Of a DNA stretch of 23,349 nucleotides, positions 23,308-23,349 are shown piece by piece. The stretch's first letter is position 1, and each line of letters begins with the position of its first letter. The stretch lies in contig CAMNHZ010000009.1 in NCBI GenBank assembly GCA_946540075.1, positions 1 to 23,349 of the forward strand, written 5' to 3'. Both the position numbers and the translations under genes were made by a program. The stretch comes from an uncultured Bacillota bacterium (GTDB lineage Bacteria > Bacillota_I > Bacilli_A > RF39 > UBA660). The notes under the pieces are model-generated. The model was not told the DNA's origin. It was given only the letters and a program-made list of their open reading frames with translations, and ran no database searches.

Positions 23308-23349
23308 TTTCTTTTATATATTCTATCAATTCTTGTTCATCATAATCAT
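23297..23349 (-). CDS. C-terminal end of an unidentified protein (cut by window edge)
   Basis: The minus strand has an open frame entering from the right edge and ending in TAA at 23297-23299. The last residues read DYDEQELIEYIKEKYN, a charged helical tail. Too short to name. The stop followed by a hairpin and T run supports it as a real gene end. Confidence 0.5.
   Translation of the reverse strand, partial: DYDEQELIEYIKEKYN

Noticed and set aside
1..23349. Alternative genetic code (TGA as Trp), as in mycoplasmas
   Set aside because: Trp is TGG in all recognised proteins, and yidD ends at TGA exactly at its expected length.
1..23349. Mobile elements, CRISPR arrays or phage genes
   Set aside because: No transposase, integrase, spaced repeat array or long repeat pair was found. 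The Fic gene and pilin fusion share the base composition of the rest.

Overview
The window comes from a very AT-rich, low-GC Gram-positive bacterium. Several features point to the Bacillota, in or near class Bacilli: the dnaG-sigA-trmK operon with a YqfQ-like neighbour, the ylbL/ylbJ pair, spoIIGA-sigE, and ribosome binding sites of the form AGGAGGTGAT. Trp is written TGG, and TGA appears as a real stop (yidD), so the standard bacterial code fits and a mycoplasma code does not. The mix of sporulation genes, small intergenic gaps and a type IV pilus set suggests an uncultured, possibly gut-associated, spore-forming Bacilli lineage. That placement is an inference.

Layout. (1) 1-69: the first 23 codons of a type IV prepilin on the minus strand. 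(2) 225-1683: yebC and rnc, minus strand. (3) 1796-3134: yidD overlapping a ZnuA-like lipoprotein gene, then rpmB (57 aa), plus strand. (4) 3198-5113: a two-component system, histidine kinase and OmpR-type regulator, minus strand, behind a 233-nt leader. (5) 5347-6826: spoIIGA-sigE, the mother-cell sigma factor and its processing protease. (6) 6890-8551: fhs, then a two-TM protein of unknown function. (7) 9094-11128: ylbL (Lon-like protease) divergent from ylbJ (sporulation membrane protein). (8) 11129-17682: a type IV pilus region with two minor prepilins, a PilB/GspE-type ATPase on the opposite strand, the prepilin peptidase PilD and a platform protein PilC. One minor prepilin carries an Ig-like domain and an ALK-type glycine-rich domain. 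PilC has an N-terminal extension of about 310 residues. (9) 17797-21662: a YqfQ-like gene convergent with the dnaG-sigA-trmK operon. (10) 21810-23198: a DUF6512-like membrane protein, an intergenic stretch with hairpins, and a class III Fic protein. (11) 23297-23349: the 3' end of another minus-strand gene.

How the genes work together. SpoIIGA should cleave pro-sigma-E, and YlbJ belongs to the mother-cell programme that sigma-E drives. PilD should process the prepilins at 1-69, 11129-12742 and 12758-13312, which PilB and PilC would assemble into a thin pilus. The large glycine-rich prepilin is a good candidate for a tip adhesin. Most transcription units end in clear hairpin-plus-T-run terminators, many of which overlap the stop codons, so the sequence is compact. 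I see no mobile element, CRISPR array, rRNA or tRNA. No gap between genes exceeds 300 bases; the largest are 22353-22601 and 5114-5346.
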